Assembly (NCBI GenBank): GCA_964629225.1
Contig: CAZVQC010000003.1
Location: forward strand, 1-64,000
Reading direction: 5' to 3'
Origin: RUG14199 sp964629225
GTDB taxonomy: Bacteria > Bacillota > Clostridia > Oscillospirales > CAG-272
Length of the DNA: 64,000 nucleotides
Shown one piece after another: positions 15,778-25,436 of this stretch. Made by a program: the position numbers and the translations under genes. The notes under the pieces are model-generated. The model saw nothing but the letters and a program-made list of their open reading frames with translations. It ran no database searches and was not told the origin of the DNA. Each line of letters starts with the position of its first letter. The stretch's first letter is position 1.

Positions 15778-17529
15778 TTATTTGTTATTTTCTTCTCTGA
15801 GTCGGCGGATCTTTTCCTCAAGATCCTCATTCTTAAGATCGGTGCGCTTTCTCGTCTCTGCCTTCAAAGACGCCACCGCCTCGTCGAATATCTCATCGGT
15901 ATTCTTCAATTTCTTTCGGGACATGGCAAGCTTCATGGCTCTGGATACCTCATCCGGACTCATCTCATCGTTCAGATACGCCATGTCGAAGCCCCCGTCC
16001 TTGTGGTACTTCATGACAAGTGAAAACGTCTTTTTTCCGAAGGAAGTGAAGAGATCCTCCTCCGAAAGCATTCTCTCCGCCCTTGTGATGAAATCGTCCC
16101 GCAGAAGCATCATACCGAGGACTATCTCCTCAAGTCTTGCCGCCTTGGGGCTTCTGGCAAAGTCCGGATTCACCCGGTCGGATATCCCGGAGGTAGCCCG
16201 AACTATCTCGGTGTGCTCCTCCTTCCTGTCCACCCGTGCCTTTCTCCTTGACGCCGCCTCCACGTCGTAACGGACGCTCTCCGGAGCGATATCAAGCGCC
16301 TTCGCTATCTTTCCGATGACGATGTCTCGCTCCACCTTGGAGTAGACTGCGGCAGCCTTGGCACAGAGCACCTTTGCCGCCTCTGCTTTTCCGTCGTCCC
16401 CCCTGTCACGGTACTTTGCCATCACAGTGGAGATAACGTAGTCAAAGCGGGAGGAGCTCTCGTCACAGAGCTTTTTGAAAGCCTCCCGTCCGAACCGCTT
16501 TATGAATTCGTCCGGGTCCTTGGCTCCCGTCATTCTGATTATCTTGGTCTCAAGTCCCACCTCGTCAAGGATCTTCACAGCCTTCTCGGTGGCTCGCTCT
16601 CCCGCCGCATCTCCGTCATAACACACCAGCACCTTCTCGCAGTACTTTCGAAGAAGCCTTGCGTGGTCGGGAGTGATCGCCGTACCGAGGGTGGCAACGG
16701 CATTCTCAAATCCCCCGTCGTGAAGGGAGATGACGTCGATGTTGCCCTCGCACAGTATGATGTGATCCGCCTTGGTGTTCTTGGCGTAATTCAGCCCGAA
16801 AAGCATCTTACTCTTCTTAAAGGCGGGGGTGTCGGAGGTGTTCAGATACTTCGGCTCCCCGTCCCCTATTATCCTGCCGCCAAACGCCACTATGTTTCCG
16901 GAAACGTCGATAAGGGGGAACATAAGTCGGTCACGGAAGTAGTCGTAGAGAGCGCCGTTCTTCTTGCTCCTGCCGCAGAAGAAGCCCACGGTCATCTCCT
17001 CGTCGGAAAACCCCGCCGCCCTAAGGTGATCCCGAAGCATCCCGAAGGATGAGGGAGCGTACCCAAGGCCGAAACGCCTCACTATCTGGGGTGACAGCCC
17101 CCTTTTCGCAATGTATTCACGCCCCGGTGCCCCCAGCTTCTCGTCGTTCAAAACGTCTCTGAAGAACCTGGCGGCGCAGGTGTTCATCTCAAGTATCCGT
17201 GTCCTTGTGGGACCTCGGTTTAGGAACCTGTCGTCCCGCTCGTCCGGCACCGTTATCCCCGCTCTTGAGGCAAGCAGCTCAACGGCGGCCCGGTAGTCCA
17301 GATTCTCCGCCTTCATCACGAAGGAGATAACGTCTCCCGCCGCTCCGCATCCGAAGCAGTAGAAGCTCTGACTCTCCGGAAATACCGTGAAGGACGGTGT
17401 CCTCTCACTGTGAAACGGACAAAGCCCCTTCACGTTGCTACCGGCTCTCGTAAGAGTCACGTAGGAGGATATCACGTCCTCGATGTTGTTCCTGAATTTG
17501 ATGTCCTCAATAATGCTCTTCGGTATCAC
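15778..17529 (-). CDS. dnaG: DNA primase DnaG
   Basis: A 583-residue replicative primase that makes RNA primers at the fork. It has the N-terminal zinc ribbon (Cys37, His40, Cys58, Cys61), the RNA polymerase core with LGYAPSSFGMLRDHL and FRDRLMFPLIDVSGNIVAFGGR, and a TOPRIM segment (ILCEGNIDVISLHDGG, CYDGDAAGERATEKA). The C-terminal part is the helicase-binding domain. GTG is the start, with GGAGGA 6 nt before it. The order dnaG-rpoD is the classic macromolecular-synthesis operon, and dgt lies upstream as in many Clostridia, here separated by a tandem repeat. Confidence 0.97.
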   Translation of the reverse strand: MIPKSIIEDIKFRNNIEDVISSYVTLTRAGSNVKGLCPFHSERTPSFTVFPESQSFYCFGCGAAGDVISFVMKAENLDYRAAVELLASRAGITVPDERDDRFLNRGPTRTRILEMNTCAARFFRDVLNDEKLGAPGREYIAKRGLSPQIVRRFGLGYAPSSFGMLRDHLRAAGFSDEEMTVGFFCGRSKKNGALYDYFRDRLMFPLIDVSGNIVAFGGRIIGDGEPKYLNTSDTPAFKKSKMLFGLNYAKNTKADHIILCEGNIDVISLHDGGFENAVATLGTAITPDHARLLRKYCEKVLVCYDGDAAGERATEKAVKILDEVGLETKIIRMTGAKDPDEFIKRFGREAFKKLCDESSSRFDYVISTVMAKYRDRGDDGKAEAAKVLCAKAAAVYSKVERDIVIGKIAKALDIAPESVRYDVEAASRRKARVDRKEEHTEIVRATSGISDRVNPDFARSPKAARLEEIVLGMMLLRDDFITRAERMLSEEDLFTSFGKKTFSLVMKYHKDGGFDMAYLNDEMSPDEVSRAMKLAMSRKKLKNTDEIFDEAVASLKAETRKRTDLKNEDLEEKIRRLREENNK

Positions 17530-17636
17530 GGTGCTCCTCCTTTCCCGCCTACGGGCGACTGTATTTTCTGTCTTTTCTCATTTTTCTCACGGGGCATTGC
17601 CCCGATATTTTCGATATTTTCTCCGAAAAACGGCTG

Positions 17637-18066
17637 TCAAAAACCGATCCGATCTTCCGGTGTGCGCCACCGCCTGTCATCTGCTTTTGATACCGTCCGT
17701 TCCGGCATGATCCGGTNNNNNNNNNNNNNNNNNNNNNNNNNNNNNNNNNNNNNNNNNNNNNNNNNNNNNNNNNNNNNNNNNNNNNNNNNNNNNNNNNNNN
17801 NNNNNNNNNNNNNNNNCCAAGCACCTTTTTTCGGATGCTCCGTTTTCCGAACGGTCACCCGAAAGCCACGTCAAAAACCGATCCGATTCTCCGGAGTGCG
17901 CCACCGCCTGTCATCTGCTTTTGATACCGTCCGTTCCGGCATGATCCGGTGCCCCGTCGAACAGCTCCTCAAAGCCCTTCACCAAGCACCTTTTTTCGGA
18001 TGCTCCGTTTTCCGAACGGTCACCCGAAAGCCACGTTAAAAATCGATCCGATTCTCCGGTGTGCGC
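17637..18066. repeat. 165-bp tandem repeat derived from the dgt 3' end
   Basis: Units start at 17637, 17871 and 18036 with TCAAAAACCGATCCGAT-like sequence. The distance between units 2 and 3 is 165 bp. The third, partial unit is the last 30 bp of dgt itself; on the minus strand each unit begins with codons for WRTPE(D/N)RI(G/D)F and a stop. Unit 1 holds a 100-N gap. Units also share GCCTGTCATCTGCTTTTGAT and AAGCACCTTTTTTCGGATGC. The array separates dgt from dnaG; 17530-17636 is otherwise featureless apart from a TCGATATTTTC run. Confidence 0.9.
17717..17816. other. Scaffold gap (100 N) inside the 165-bp repeat
   Basis: The flanks ATGATCCGGT and CCAAGCACC match unit 2, where 31 bases lie between them. 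Unit 1 with the gap spans 234 bp, so replacing 100 N with 31 bp gives exactly the 165-bp period. The true missing length is probably 31 bp, or 31 plus whole multiples of 165. Confidence 0.95.
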
Positions 18067-19058
18067 CACACCGCCGGGACAAACAGCTCCTTGTAGGTGT
18101 CTATGGCACTGCGGTCGGTCATTCCCGCTATGTAGTCGCAGGCGCAGCGCTCAACCGAGTCGCTCTCTATGAAGCGGCTGTAGGGCTCCGGTATCCGCTC
18201 CGGATGGGAGACAAAGTACTCGTACATTCGTGCCAGCATGTCCATTGCCTTGGATTCTTCCCCCTTTGCCACCGGGTTGTGGTAGACCGCCTCAAAAAGG
18301 AAGGAGCGAAGCCCCGACATGGCGGCTCCCACCTCCGGAGTCATTGAGATCTCGTTTTTTCCGGTGCTGGCTTCGATGACCGAGGACACCATGGTGTTGA
18401 TGCGGACTCCGTGACTGTCTCCCAGAACCTCCCTGAGTTCCCTCGGTATGTCCTCGTTTGACATGATGCCCGCTCTTATTGCATCATCTATGTCGTGGTT
18501 GATGTAGGCTATCCTATCTGCGAACTTCACTATCACTCCCTCAAGAGTGGATGCCATGCAGTCCCCCGTGTGATTGACTATCCCGTCTCTCACTTCCCAC
18601 GTCAGATTCAGCCCCTCGCCGTTCTTCTCAAGCTTTTCCACTACCCGCAGGCTCTGCTTGTAGTGGGTGAACTCCGGGTCAAAGCACTTCTGCATCACGA
18701 GCTCTCCCGCATGGCCGAAGGGCGTGTGCCCGATGTCGTGCCCCAGCGCCGCCGCCTCGCAAAGATCTTCGTTCAGATTCAGTGCCCTGCAAATGATCCT
18801 CGCTATCTGCGTCACTTCCAATGTGTGAGTCATCCTGGTGCGATAGTGCTCGTCTACCGGGAATAAAAACACCTGCGTCTTGTGCATCAGCCGCCGAAAT
18901 GACTTGGAATGAAGTATCTTGTCCCGATCCCGCTGAAACTCCGTCCGGTTCGGACAAGGCGTGTACGGATGCTCTCTGCCCCTCGTGTTCTCGGTCAAAA
19001 ACGCAAACTCCGAATAGTACGTCTTCTCCCTTTCGCAAAACATCTCACTGACTGTCAT
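18036..19058 (-). CDS. dgt: Deoxyguanosinetriphosphate triphosphohydrolase-like protein
   Basis: A 340-residue HD-domain dNTPase that cleaves dGTP (or other dNTPs) to the nucleoside and triphosphate. The HD residues are visible: the His of MTHTLEVTQIARII, then ALGHDIGHTPFGHAGE, with the later Asp in VKFADRIAYINHDIDDAI. The N-terminal RDRDKILHSKSFRRL is typical of the family. The start at 19058 follows AGGAGAGGA; an in-frame ATG 20 codons further up lies in repeat sequence and was rejected. The last 10 codons are duplicated in the downstream tandem repeat. It is upstream of dnaG and the two rpoD genes. Confidence 0.93.
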   Translation of the reverse strand: MTVSEMFCEREKTYYSEFAFLTENTRGREHPYTPCPNRTEFQRDRDKILHSKSFRRLMHKTQVFLFPVDEHYRTRMTHTLEVTQIARIICRALNLNEDLCEAAALGHDIGHTPFGHAGELVMQKCFDPEFTHYKQSLRVVEKLEKNGEGLNLTWEVRDGIVNHTGDCMASTLEGVIVKFADRIAYINHDIDDAIRAGIMSNEDIPRELREVLGDSHGVRINTMVSSVIEASTGKNEISMTPEVGAAMSGLRSFLFEAVYHNPVAKGEESKAMDMLARMYEYFVSHPERIPEPYSRFIESDSVERCACDYIAGMTDRSAIDTYKELFVPAVWRTPENRIDF

Positions 19059-19079
19059 TTCCTCTCCTCCTTTTGGGCG

Positions 19080-19965
19080 TTCTTTTGCAGGGGGCTTTTT
19101 GTAAAAAGCCCCCTGCACCCCAAAAACCTTTGGGCTGCAGTGTTTTTTCTCCCCCGTCCAAGCCTTTCAAAACGGGGCTTCTTACCTCGATATACTTCGT
19201 TCACTCCCCGTCCGGTCTTTCCCGAAGGGAGACTCTTTTTCACTCGGTATTTTGTGGGGAAAACTCGCTCCGAGCCGCCGACGGAAGGATAGTCATCCGA
19301 TCAATGCGGCTCACCTCAGAGAAAAGCGACAGTAACATCGCCTTTGCGACGCATCACTTCTCACAGCAAAAAGCAAAAATAATCTTTCGTCTTGCCCCAT
19401 AGTCCCCACTATATAAAATACGCAGGAAAATCGCAAATTACTTTTTTTCTCGCAAAATTTTGATTTTTTTTGTAAAAAGTCAAGAAAAACGAGCCGCAAA
19501 GCACCAAAATGACCGGGAAATGGCAGGAAAACACCCCCCCATCAAGGGAGCACAGACGCCGGTAAAACACCGCGACAAAAAAAGTGCCCGTTCGGAAAAG
19601 CCCGAACGGGGGAAAACACTCACCAAAACCGCTCCAAAGTTTTTTGGAGGGGGTTGGGGAGGGCTTTTTTTCAAAAAAGCCCTCCCCAAAAATCCCCAAA
19701 AGTTTTTTGAAGGAGGTGTGGGGGAGTCTTTTTTTCAAAAAAACTCCCGGCAAAAACCGAGATGACCCCCGACCGAAAGATCCCGAACGAAGCACAAGCA
19801 AAACACCGCGACAGAAAATAGTGCCCGTGCGGAAAAGCCCGAACGGGGAAAAACTCGCCCAAAACCGCTCCAAAGTTTTTTGGAGGGGGGGAGGGCTTTT
19901 TTTCAAAAAAGCCCTCCCCAAAAATCCCCCCAAAAAAATCCCCCAAAAATCCCCCAAAAATCCCA
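19080..19965. repeat. Composite repeat block between dgt and the capsule genes
   Basis: About 900 bp without a gene. Family A hairpins lie at about 19085-19117 (arms GCAGGGGGC / GCCCCCTGC), 19655-19688 and 19888-19920 (both GGGGAGGGC / GCCCTCCCC) and an imperfect one at 19720-19750. Accessory CCCGTTC/GAACGGG strings occur near 19587-19612 and 19829-19848, and the CTTACCTCGATATACTTCG motif near 19180 matches one near 10615. The middle (19260-19480) is A/T-richer with no clear signal. The last hairpin is about 50 bp beyond the end of the capD-like gene and probably ends the capsule transcript. Confidence 0.8.
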
Positions 19966-19971
19966 CAGCGC

Positions 19972-21816
19972 TCATGCGCGGTTGAAGGTGGGAGTAATTT
20001 CGTGAAGTTTGTCTTCGATGAGAGCCATCATGACGGAGTCGGAGAGGGACTCATCGTTCACAAGCTGCCATAGCTCATCGAGGCAACGCTTAAGGTGATC
20101 GGGATCGAAGGAGATGGGATGACCCACGTGGATACGTTCCTTTTCGGTGGTAGCGAGTCCCTCCTCGCTCATGAGTAGCTCCTCGTAGAGTTTTTCACCG
20201 GGTCTGAGACCAATGAATTCAATATCCACCTTTTTACCGGCGAGAGCGATCATCTTGTTGGCAAGATCCAAGATCCTGACGGGCTCGCCCATATCAAGAA
20301 CGAAGATCTCACCACCCTTGGCGATGGCACCGGTAACGAGGACCAGCTGGACCGCTTCGGGGATAGTCATGAAATAGCGAATTATATCGGGATGAGTAAC
20401 GGTGACGGGACCGCCCTCGGCTATCTGCTTTTTGAAGAGAGGTATCACGGAGCCGTTGGAGCCCAGCACATTACCGAAACGAACGCAGGAATAGGAGGTG
20501 TGCTCCGCCTTTGCATCCATGGACTGAATGATCATCTCGCAAACCCGCTTGGTAGCCCCCATGATGTTGGTGGGATTCACCGCCTTGTCGGTGGAGATCA
20601 TGATCATCCTGGGCACACGGCATTCCCGTGCCGCCATCGCCACATTGAGAGTGCCGAAAATATTGTTCTTCACCGCCTCGGCAGGAGATGTTTCCATCAG
20701 AGGAACGTGCTTGTGAGCCGCCGCATGAATGATGAGATCGGGAGCGGTGGTCTCGATAATGCGGTGGATCCTGGGATAGTCACGAACGGAAGCGATGAGC
20801 ACCTTCAGATCAAGTGTGTCACCGTAGCGGCGCCTCAGCTCCTGTTCGATATCGTAGGCGTTGTTCTCGTAGATATCCACGATAATGAGCCGCTTCGGAG
20901 AGTTGGCAGCCACCTGACGGCAAAGCTCGCTTCCGATGGAGCCGCCTCCTCCGGTCACAAGAACGGTCTTGCCGGAAATGAAGGAGAACACGTCCTCGTT
21001 CACCACGTTGACGGTGTCTCTTCCCAAAAGCTCATCGGGAGTGATATCACGGATCTTTTGAATGAAATGCCGATCCTCCGCCTCAAAATCCAAAAGCTGA
21101 GGAAGCATCTTCACCTCCACCCGACAGTCACTGCATTTTTCCACAAGCTCCGCACGACGGCGGTTGGAAGCGGAAGGGATCGCAATAACGATCATCTCCG
21201 CACGGTACTTCTTCACCACGTCCCCGATGTGATCGGTGGTAGCCGCAACGGGAACACCCCCAACGTTCTTGCCCACCTTGATCTCGTCATCGTCAACGAA
21301 AGCCACCGGATGAATCGAGGCATCCTTTGAGAGCCTCAGCTCCGACAGAAGGGCATTGCCTCCCGCACCGGCACCTACGATAACACAGCGGCGGCGATCC
21401 TTTGGGGACAGCTTTGACGCCTTCCCGGTGACCACGTCCCGGTAAGCACGGTAAAGAAGCCTGAAGAATATCAACGCCATAGCGGAAGCACAGGTCAAAA
21501 GAAGATAGAAATAGAAGGGTATCCTGTCATCAAGCAGATAACGGCTGATGAAAAAGTAGCAAGCACCGGCGGTGACACAGGCGATGTTGCAGACAACATA
21601 CTCCCGCACCGCAGCGTACTTCCAAATGCTCCGATAAGTTCCGAAAAAAAGGAGCACGATAAAATAGACGGGCAAAAGAGTGCCCAGTATCCCAAAGTAG
21701 TCGTCGTAACCCACCACAAGGTAGTCACGGCACCAGTAGTAGCAGACGTTGAAGGTCAAGTAGACCAAGAACATATCCGCTATCATCAGTAGCATGTCTC
21801 TTATTCTGAGTTTCAA
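19972..21816 (-). CDS. Nucleotide-sugar 4,6-dehydratase, membrane-bound (CapD/FlaA1/PglF family)
   Basis: A 614-residue enzyme of surface polysaccharide synthesis, probably converting UDP-GlcNAc to a 4-keto-6-deoxy sugar. It has four N-terminal membrane segments, a first Rossmann part (VIVGAGAGGNALLSEL, residues about 145-160), and the SDR domain with VLVTGGGGSIGSELC. The active-site region STDKAVNPTNIMGATKR carries the Met-x3-Lys form typical of this dehydratase group instead of Tyr-x3-Lys. The start is TTG with GGGAGG 7 nt before it. It is the last gene of the capsule cluster, behind the CpsB/CpsD/Wzz regulators. Confidence 0.93.
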   Translation of the reverse strand: MKLRIRDMLLMIADMFLVYLTFNVCYYWCRDYLVVGYDDYFGILGTLLPVYFIVLLFFGTYRSIWKYAAVREYVVCNIACVTAGACYFFISRYLLDDRIPFYFYLLLTCASAMALIFFRLLYRAYRDVVTGKASKLSPKDRRRCVIVGAGAGGNALLSELRLSKDASIHPVAFVDDDEIKVGKNVGGVPVAATTDHIGDVVKKYRAEMIVIAIPSASNRRRAELVEKCSDCRVEVKMLPQLLDFEAEDRHFIQKIRDITPDELLGRDTVNVVNEDVFSFISGKTVLVTGGGGSIGSELCRQVAANSPKRLIIVDIYENNAYDIEQELRRRYGDTLDLKVLIASVRDYPRIHRIIETTAPDLIIHAAAHKHVPLMETSPAEAVKNNIFGTLNVAMAARECRVPRMIMISTDKAVNPTNIMGATKRVCEMIIQSMDAKAEHTSYSCVRFGNVLGSNGSVIPLFKKQIAEGGPVTVTHPDIIRYFMTIPEAVQLVLVTGAIAKGGEIFVLDMGEPVRILDLANKMIALAGKKVDIEFIGLRPGEKLYEELLMSEEGLATTEKERIHVGHPISFDPDHLKRCLDELWQLVNDESLSDSVMMALIEDKLHEITPTFNRA

Positions 21817-21954
21817 TGGAAGACCTCCCGGTCAAAAAAACAAAATGAAGCGCGGCGCCGCTTGGGAGCCGACGGATATCGGGTCAAACTAAAACGGGTC
21901 AAAGTAAGAAAACAATACTAAAACGAAATGAAAGAGAAAAAGGGAAAAACGGGA

Positions 21955-22677
21955 TCAAAAAGCGGACACGACCTCGTTCTCAAGAGCGGCAAGATCCTCA
22001 AGACGACCCTCGGAGACCCCATCGAAGAGGGACGGGAACTTCTCCACCCCGTAGCCGCGGGAATCACGGTCGTCATGAATGTCAAATCCGAAAAGAAAGG
22101 GAGCATCGGACTTCACAAGTCCCCTCATCCTCCGAAGGGACGTGCGGTGAAGCAGAGCCGCCTCCCCGTTGATCTGGAACAACAGCCCCTCACCGAAGAC
22201 GAGCTGCTCCATGTCCTTCTTTGAATAGTAGGGCAGATACCGGTTGATGTGAGCGATCACCGGAATGAGACCGTACTGGTAGCGAATGTTGTCGATCTCG
22301 TCGATAATGTAGCGCTCAAAAGGAACAAAGGGCATCTCAAGAAGTATGTAGCGGCTCTTACCGTAGCAAAGCCTCGATACGTCACAGCACTCCGTCATTC
22401 CACGGTAGATACGAACCTCGGCTGCGGGAACGAGTCTCGGAAGAGTCGCCTCATCCACCCCCGCCTCACGGATGTGAGAGCGAAGCAGCTCAAAGGAGCG
22501 CTCTCTCCTTTCAAGGAAGGAGTCCACACTCTCCACATGGTAGTGGTAGTGGGGCGTCGCCGCCACAGTCTCGATACCGTGAGCGGCAAGATAGGACAGA
22601 ATGGCAAGAGACTCGGCGGGAGTCTCGGCACCGTCGTCCATTTTCGGTAAAAAATGAGAATGAAGATCCGCTTTCAT
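21955..22677 (-). CDS. Tyrosine-protein phosphatase CpsB/CapC (PHP family)
   Basis: A 240-residue manganese-dependent phosphatase that removes phosphate from the CpsD kinase and so controls capsule output. The PHP metal site begins ADLHSHFLPKMDDGAETP; further ligands are in AATPHYH, PVIAHINRYL and FGFDIHDDRD. GGAGG lies 8 nt before the ATG. Position after cpsD is usual for Gram-positive capsule loci. Confidence 0.93.
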   Translation of the reverse strand: MKADLHSHFLPKMDDGAETPAESLAILSYLAAHGIETVAATPHYHYHVESVDSFLERRERSFELLRSHIREAGVDEATLPRLVPAAEVRIYRGMTECCDVSRLCYGKSRYILLEMPFVPFERYIIDEIDNIRYQYGLIPVIAHINRYLPYYSKKDMEQLVFGEGLLFQINGEAALLHRTSLRRMRGLVKSDAPFLFGFDIHDDRDSRGYGVEKFPSLFDGVSEGRLEDLAALENEVVSAF

Positions 22678-22721
22678 TTTCTGTGCCTCCGGCCTCCCGA
22701 AAGGGGGCGTGAGGCCCTCTT

Positions 22722-23462
22722 TCAGGTGCGTTTGTAGTTATTGTATTTTTTGTACTTATCCGCCCTCCCCTTGTAGGACAGCCCCAGCCCTTGGCCGGCG
22801 GTGTTTGAAAGGAAAGCGCCGAGAATATGAACATCGGCAAGCGCGGCACTCTCCACCGTCCGCTTCAGATGCTCGTGCTTGCAGATGGAAGGACAGACCG
22901 CAATAAGAAGCCCCGCCGTGTGGGATGCAAAGGTCAGCGCATCGGACACCACGTAGATGGGGGGCGTGTCAACAATAACGTAGTCATAGGCGGCGGAGAG
23001 TTCCCCCAAAAGCCGCCTCATTGCCCTTGAGCCCAGAAGCTCCGAGGGATTCGATGGTATCTTTCCGGAGGTGAGAAGATCCAGTCCCGGACGGACGTCG
23101 TTCTTTATCGCCACCTCAAGCACCGTCTCCCCGATGAGCACCGTGGAAAGTCCCCTAACGTTGCTCTGAGCGAACATCTTGTTCTGAACGGGCTTTCTGA
23201 GATCCGCATCCACAAGAAGCACCCTCGCACCGGTCTGGGACAGAGCAATGGCGAGATTGGCGCTGGAAACGGATTTTCCCTCCCCCGGAAGGGAGGATGA
23301 TACCACCACCACGTTTTGAAGTTCCGCTTCAACGGCGGCAATGGAAAACAGCAGATTCGTCCTCAAGGTCTTGTAGGACTCTGCAATATGAAAGGGCGTG
23401 TCGGCGGAGAGGAGCATCTCGGATGCACTTCCCACCGAAGCCGTTTTATTCTTTGTATTCAT
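22722..23462 (-). CDS. Tyrosine-protein kinase CpsD/CapB (BY-kinase)
   Basis: A 246-residue bacterial tyrosine kinase that works with the Wzz-like activator to set polysaccharide chain length and export. Walker A is SLPGEGKSVSSANLAIAL, Walker A' VLLVDADLRKP and Walker B YVIVDTPPIYVVSD. The C-terminus carries a tyrosine cluster (YKGRADKYKKYNNYKRT), the usual autophosphorylation site. The kinase is a separate protein from its membrane activator, as in Firmicutes. The start overlaps the end of the wzz-like gene by 17 bp. Confidence 0.95.
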   Translation of the reverse strand: MNTKNKTASVGSASEMLLSADTPFHIAESYKTLRTNLLFSIAAVEAELQNVVVVSSSLPGEGKSVSSANLAIALSQTGARVLLVDADLRKPVQNKMFAQSNVRGLSTVLIGETVLEVAIKNDVRPGLDLLTSGKIPSNPSELLGSRAMRRLLGELSAAYDYVIVDTPPIYVVSDALTFASHTAGLLIAVCPSICKHEHLKRTVESAALADVHILGAFLSNTAGQGLGLSYKGRADKYKKYNNYKRT

Positions 23463-24228
23463 AGTAACTGCGGTACTTCTCCTTCGGTCTCATGGTGAAA
23501 TTCGGGATCTCGCTGAGTATGGGGATGCCGTACTGAGCGGTGATCTCCTCCTTGGATCTTATCCTTGTGTCCAGAAGGTAAGAAATGACGATACCGGCCG
23601 CCACTATCGCCGCCGCCAGCAGCCCGTAGACGAAGGGGTCGTGGAAGGATGGCAGATTAGATGCCGCAGTGGGAACGGATGCGGTGTCGAGGATCTCGGC
23701 AGCACCCACCTTGATGCGTTCCTTCAGCACCGAGGGGACGACTTGAAGCACCGCATTGCAGATGTCGGCGGATTTTACCGGGTCGTCGGTGGTGCATTTT
23801 ATCTCCATAACCTCGGTCTCGGAAACGCTGGAAACGCTGATGGAGCTTCGGATGACCGCATCGGAATACTTTCCGCCCAAGACCTCCGACACCTCACTTA
23901 CCACCCTGTCCGTCTTGATGACGACGCCGCAGGTCTCGATGAGAGCCTGAGCGTTGTAGGTGTCACCGGCGCTGTAGTAGTTCTTGGTGTCGCCGGAATT
24001 GGACACGAACATGGTGGCCCTGGCAGTGTAGTAGGGCCTCTTCGGCATCTCCTTAAAATAATACCAGCCGCCGAAAACGATGGCAAATGCCAGTATCATC
24101 GCCCAAAGACGCCGAAGGAGCAGAAAGAAAAGTTCTTTGAAATTGATGTCGAAAACGCTCGCCGTCGGCTGAAAGCTGACGGTCTCTTCGGGCTTCTTTC
24201 CCCCCGAGCGCACATTTCTGTTGTTCAC
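23446..24228 (-). CDS. Chain-length determinant / kinase activator (Wzz, CapA/CpsC type)
   Basis: A 260-residue membrane protein with two membrane segments (about residues 40-58 and 205-226) bracketing an extracellular domain, the layout of CpsC/CapA. The Wzz_N pattern is seen at FDINFKELFFLLLRRLW and the C-terminal cytoplasmic tail IPNFTMRPKEKYRSYYEYKE would contact the kinase. It overlaps cpsD. Confidence 0.9.
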   Translation of the reverse strand: MNNRNVRSGGKKPEETVSFQPTASVFDINFKELFFLLLRRLWAMILAFAIVFGGWYYFKEMPKRPYYTARATMFVSNSGDTKNYYSAGDTYNAQALIETCGVVIKTDRVVSEVSEVLGGKYSDAVIRSSISVSSVSETEVMEIKCTTDDPVKSADICNAVLQVVPSVLKERIKVGAAEILDTASVPTAASNLPSFHDPFVYGLLAAAIVAAGIVISYLLDTRIRSKEEITAQYGIPILSEIPNFTMRPKEKYRSYYEYKE

Positions 24229-24320
24229 AGTGTTCTCCTCTCAAATAACTCACATCCGCCTTCGCGGACCGAGATCGTCTGCCTGTGAAATGAGCGGGAA
24301 GCTCTTCCCATCCTCCCGTC

Positions 24321-25436
24321 TTATCTCCCCGCCACCCGCTTTACAAGCCGCACGGTGCGGCAAAAGCCGAGGCAAAGGGAGCATCTTTTATGCCGCAACA
24401 GTGCGGCGCATATCCGTGCCTTGACCGGCACTTTTTTTCTGTCAGCGAGATACTCGCTCCTTTGGGACAGTATCTCAAGCTCCGCAAGCTTTCTTCGGCG
24501 GCTGAAGTTTGAATCCGATGAGATCCCCATGGCAAAATCGTAAAGTGCAAGGAGCCTCCGGTCAAAGAGCGCCGACTGCGCCCTGCCGTCCTCCGCCGCC
24601 AAAGCCTCCATTTCGAGAAAGAAGGCATCCGAGAGAGAAAGCCTCTCCATGGCTCCCATGGATCGGGAGGTGGCGGAGCTGTCCCTCTTTCGGTAGCGGT
24701 AGAAAGCATCCTTCAAAAAGAGTATCTTCTCTGCCGACAGAAGGCACCGGGCGGCAAAGACCGTGTCCTCACCGGTGACGATAAGGGGGAACGTGACGTG
24801 TTCTCTCGCTATCACGTCCCGCCGGTAGAGCTTCACCGCAAAGTTGAGCACAGCCCGATCGGCGCCGGAAAAGATCAGATGAATAAGTTCCTTCCCCCTT
24901 GCGTTTTCAAAGGAGCCGTCAGGCGCGTCCGAAGTGCCCTTCTCGCAGCCTTTGGAGTCCCTTTTCGGGGATCCGAGACTTGCCGAGGGGAGTAACACCT
25001 CCCCCTCGACCGAAGGCAAAAAAAACGCCTTCTCGGCGCCAAAGACCTCAAGCCCGGCGCTGACGATGTCGTACTTCCCCTCCGACGCCGCCGAAAGAAG
25101 TGTCTCCACCGCCCTCGGAAGCAAAATATCGTCCGCATCAAGGAACATAACGTAGTCGCCGGTGACTCTCTCAAGGCCGTAATTTCTCGCACTCGCCGCT
25201 CCCCCGTTCTCCTTGGAGTAGAAAAAGATCCTTTGATCCCTCTCGGCCTCCTCTCGGATGATGCGGGGCGATGCGTCGGTGGAACCGTCATTCACCGCAA
25301 CTATCTCAATATTATCGTAAGTTTGGCAGGTAAGAGAGGACAGAGCCTCTCTTACCGTGCCTTCATTATTATAGATCGGTACCACGATGCTCACCTTCGG
25401 TCGAAGGCGGCACCCCGTCCCCATTTCTGCCGTCAT
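24321..25436 (-). CDS. Family 2 glycosyltransferase
   Basis: A 371-residue GT-A enzyme, probably adding a sugar to the capsule repeat unit. The N-terminus has KVSIVVPIYNNEGTVREAL, VAVNDGSTDASPRII and the metal-binding MFLDADDILLP. The C-terminal third has no clear domain. The chosen ATG overlaps the ileS stop codon (ATGA), so translation is coupled to isoleucyl-tRNA synthetase; an upstream in-frame start inside ileS is unlikely. A 92-bp gap without an obvious promoter separates it from the wzz-like gene. Confidence 0.88.
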   Translation of the reverse strand: MTAEMGTGCRLRPKVSIVVPIYNNEGTVREALSSLTCQTYDNIEIVAVNDGSTDASPRIIREEAERDQRIFFYSKENGGAASARNYGLERVTGDYVMFLDADDILLPRAVETLLSAASEGKYDIVSAGLEVFGAEKAFFLPSVEGEVLLPSASLGSPKRDSKGCEKGTSDAPDGSFENARGKELIHLIFSGADRAVLNFAVKLYRRDVIAREHVTFPLIVTGEDTVFAARCLLSAEKILFLKDAFYRYRKRDSSATSRSMGAMERLSLSDAFFLEMEALAAEDGRAQSALFDRRLLALYDFAMGISSDSNFSRRRKLAELEILSQRSEYLADRKKVPVKARICAALLRHKRCSLCLGFCRTVRLVKRVAGR

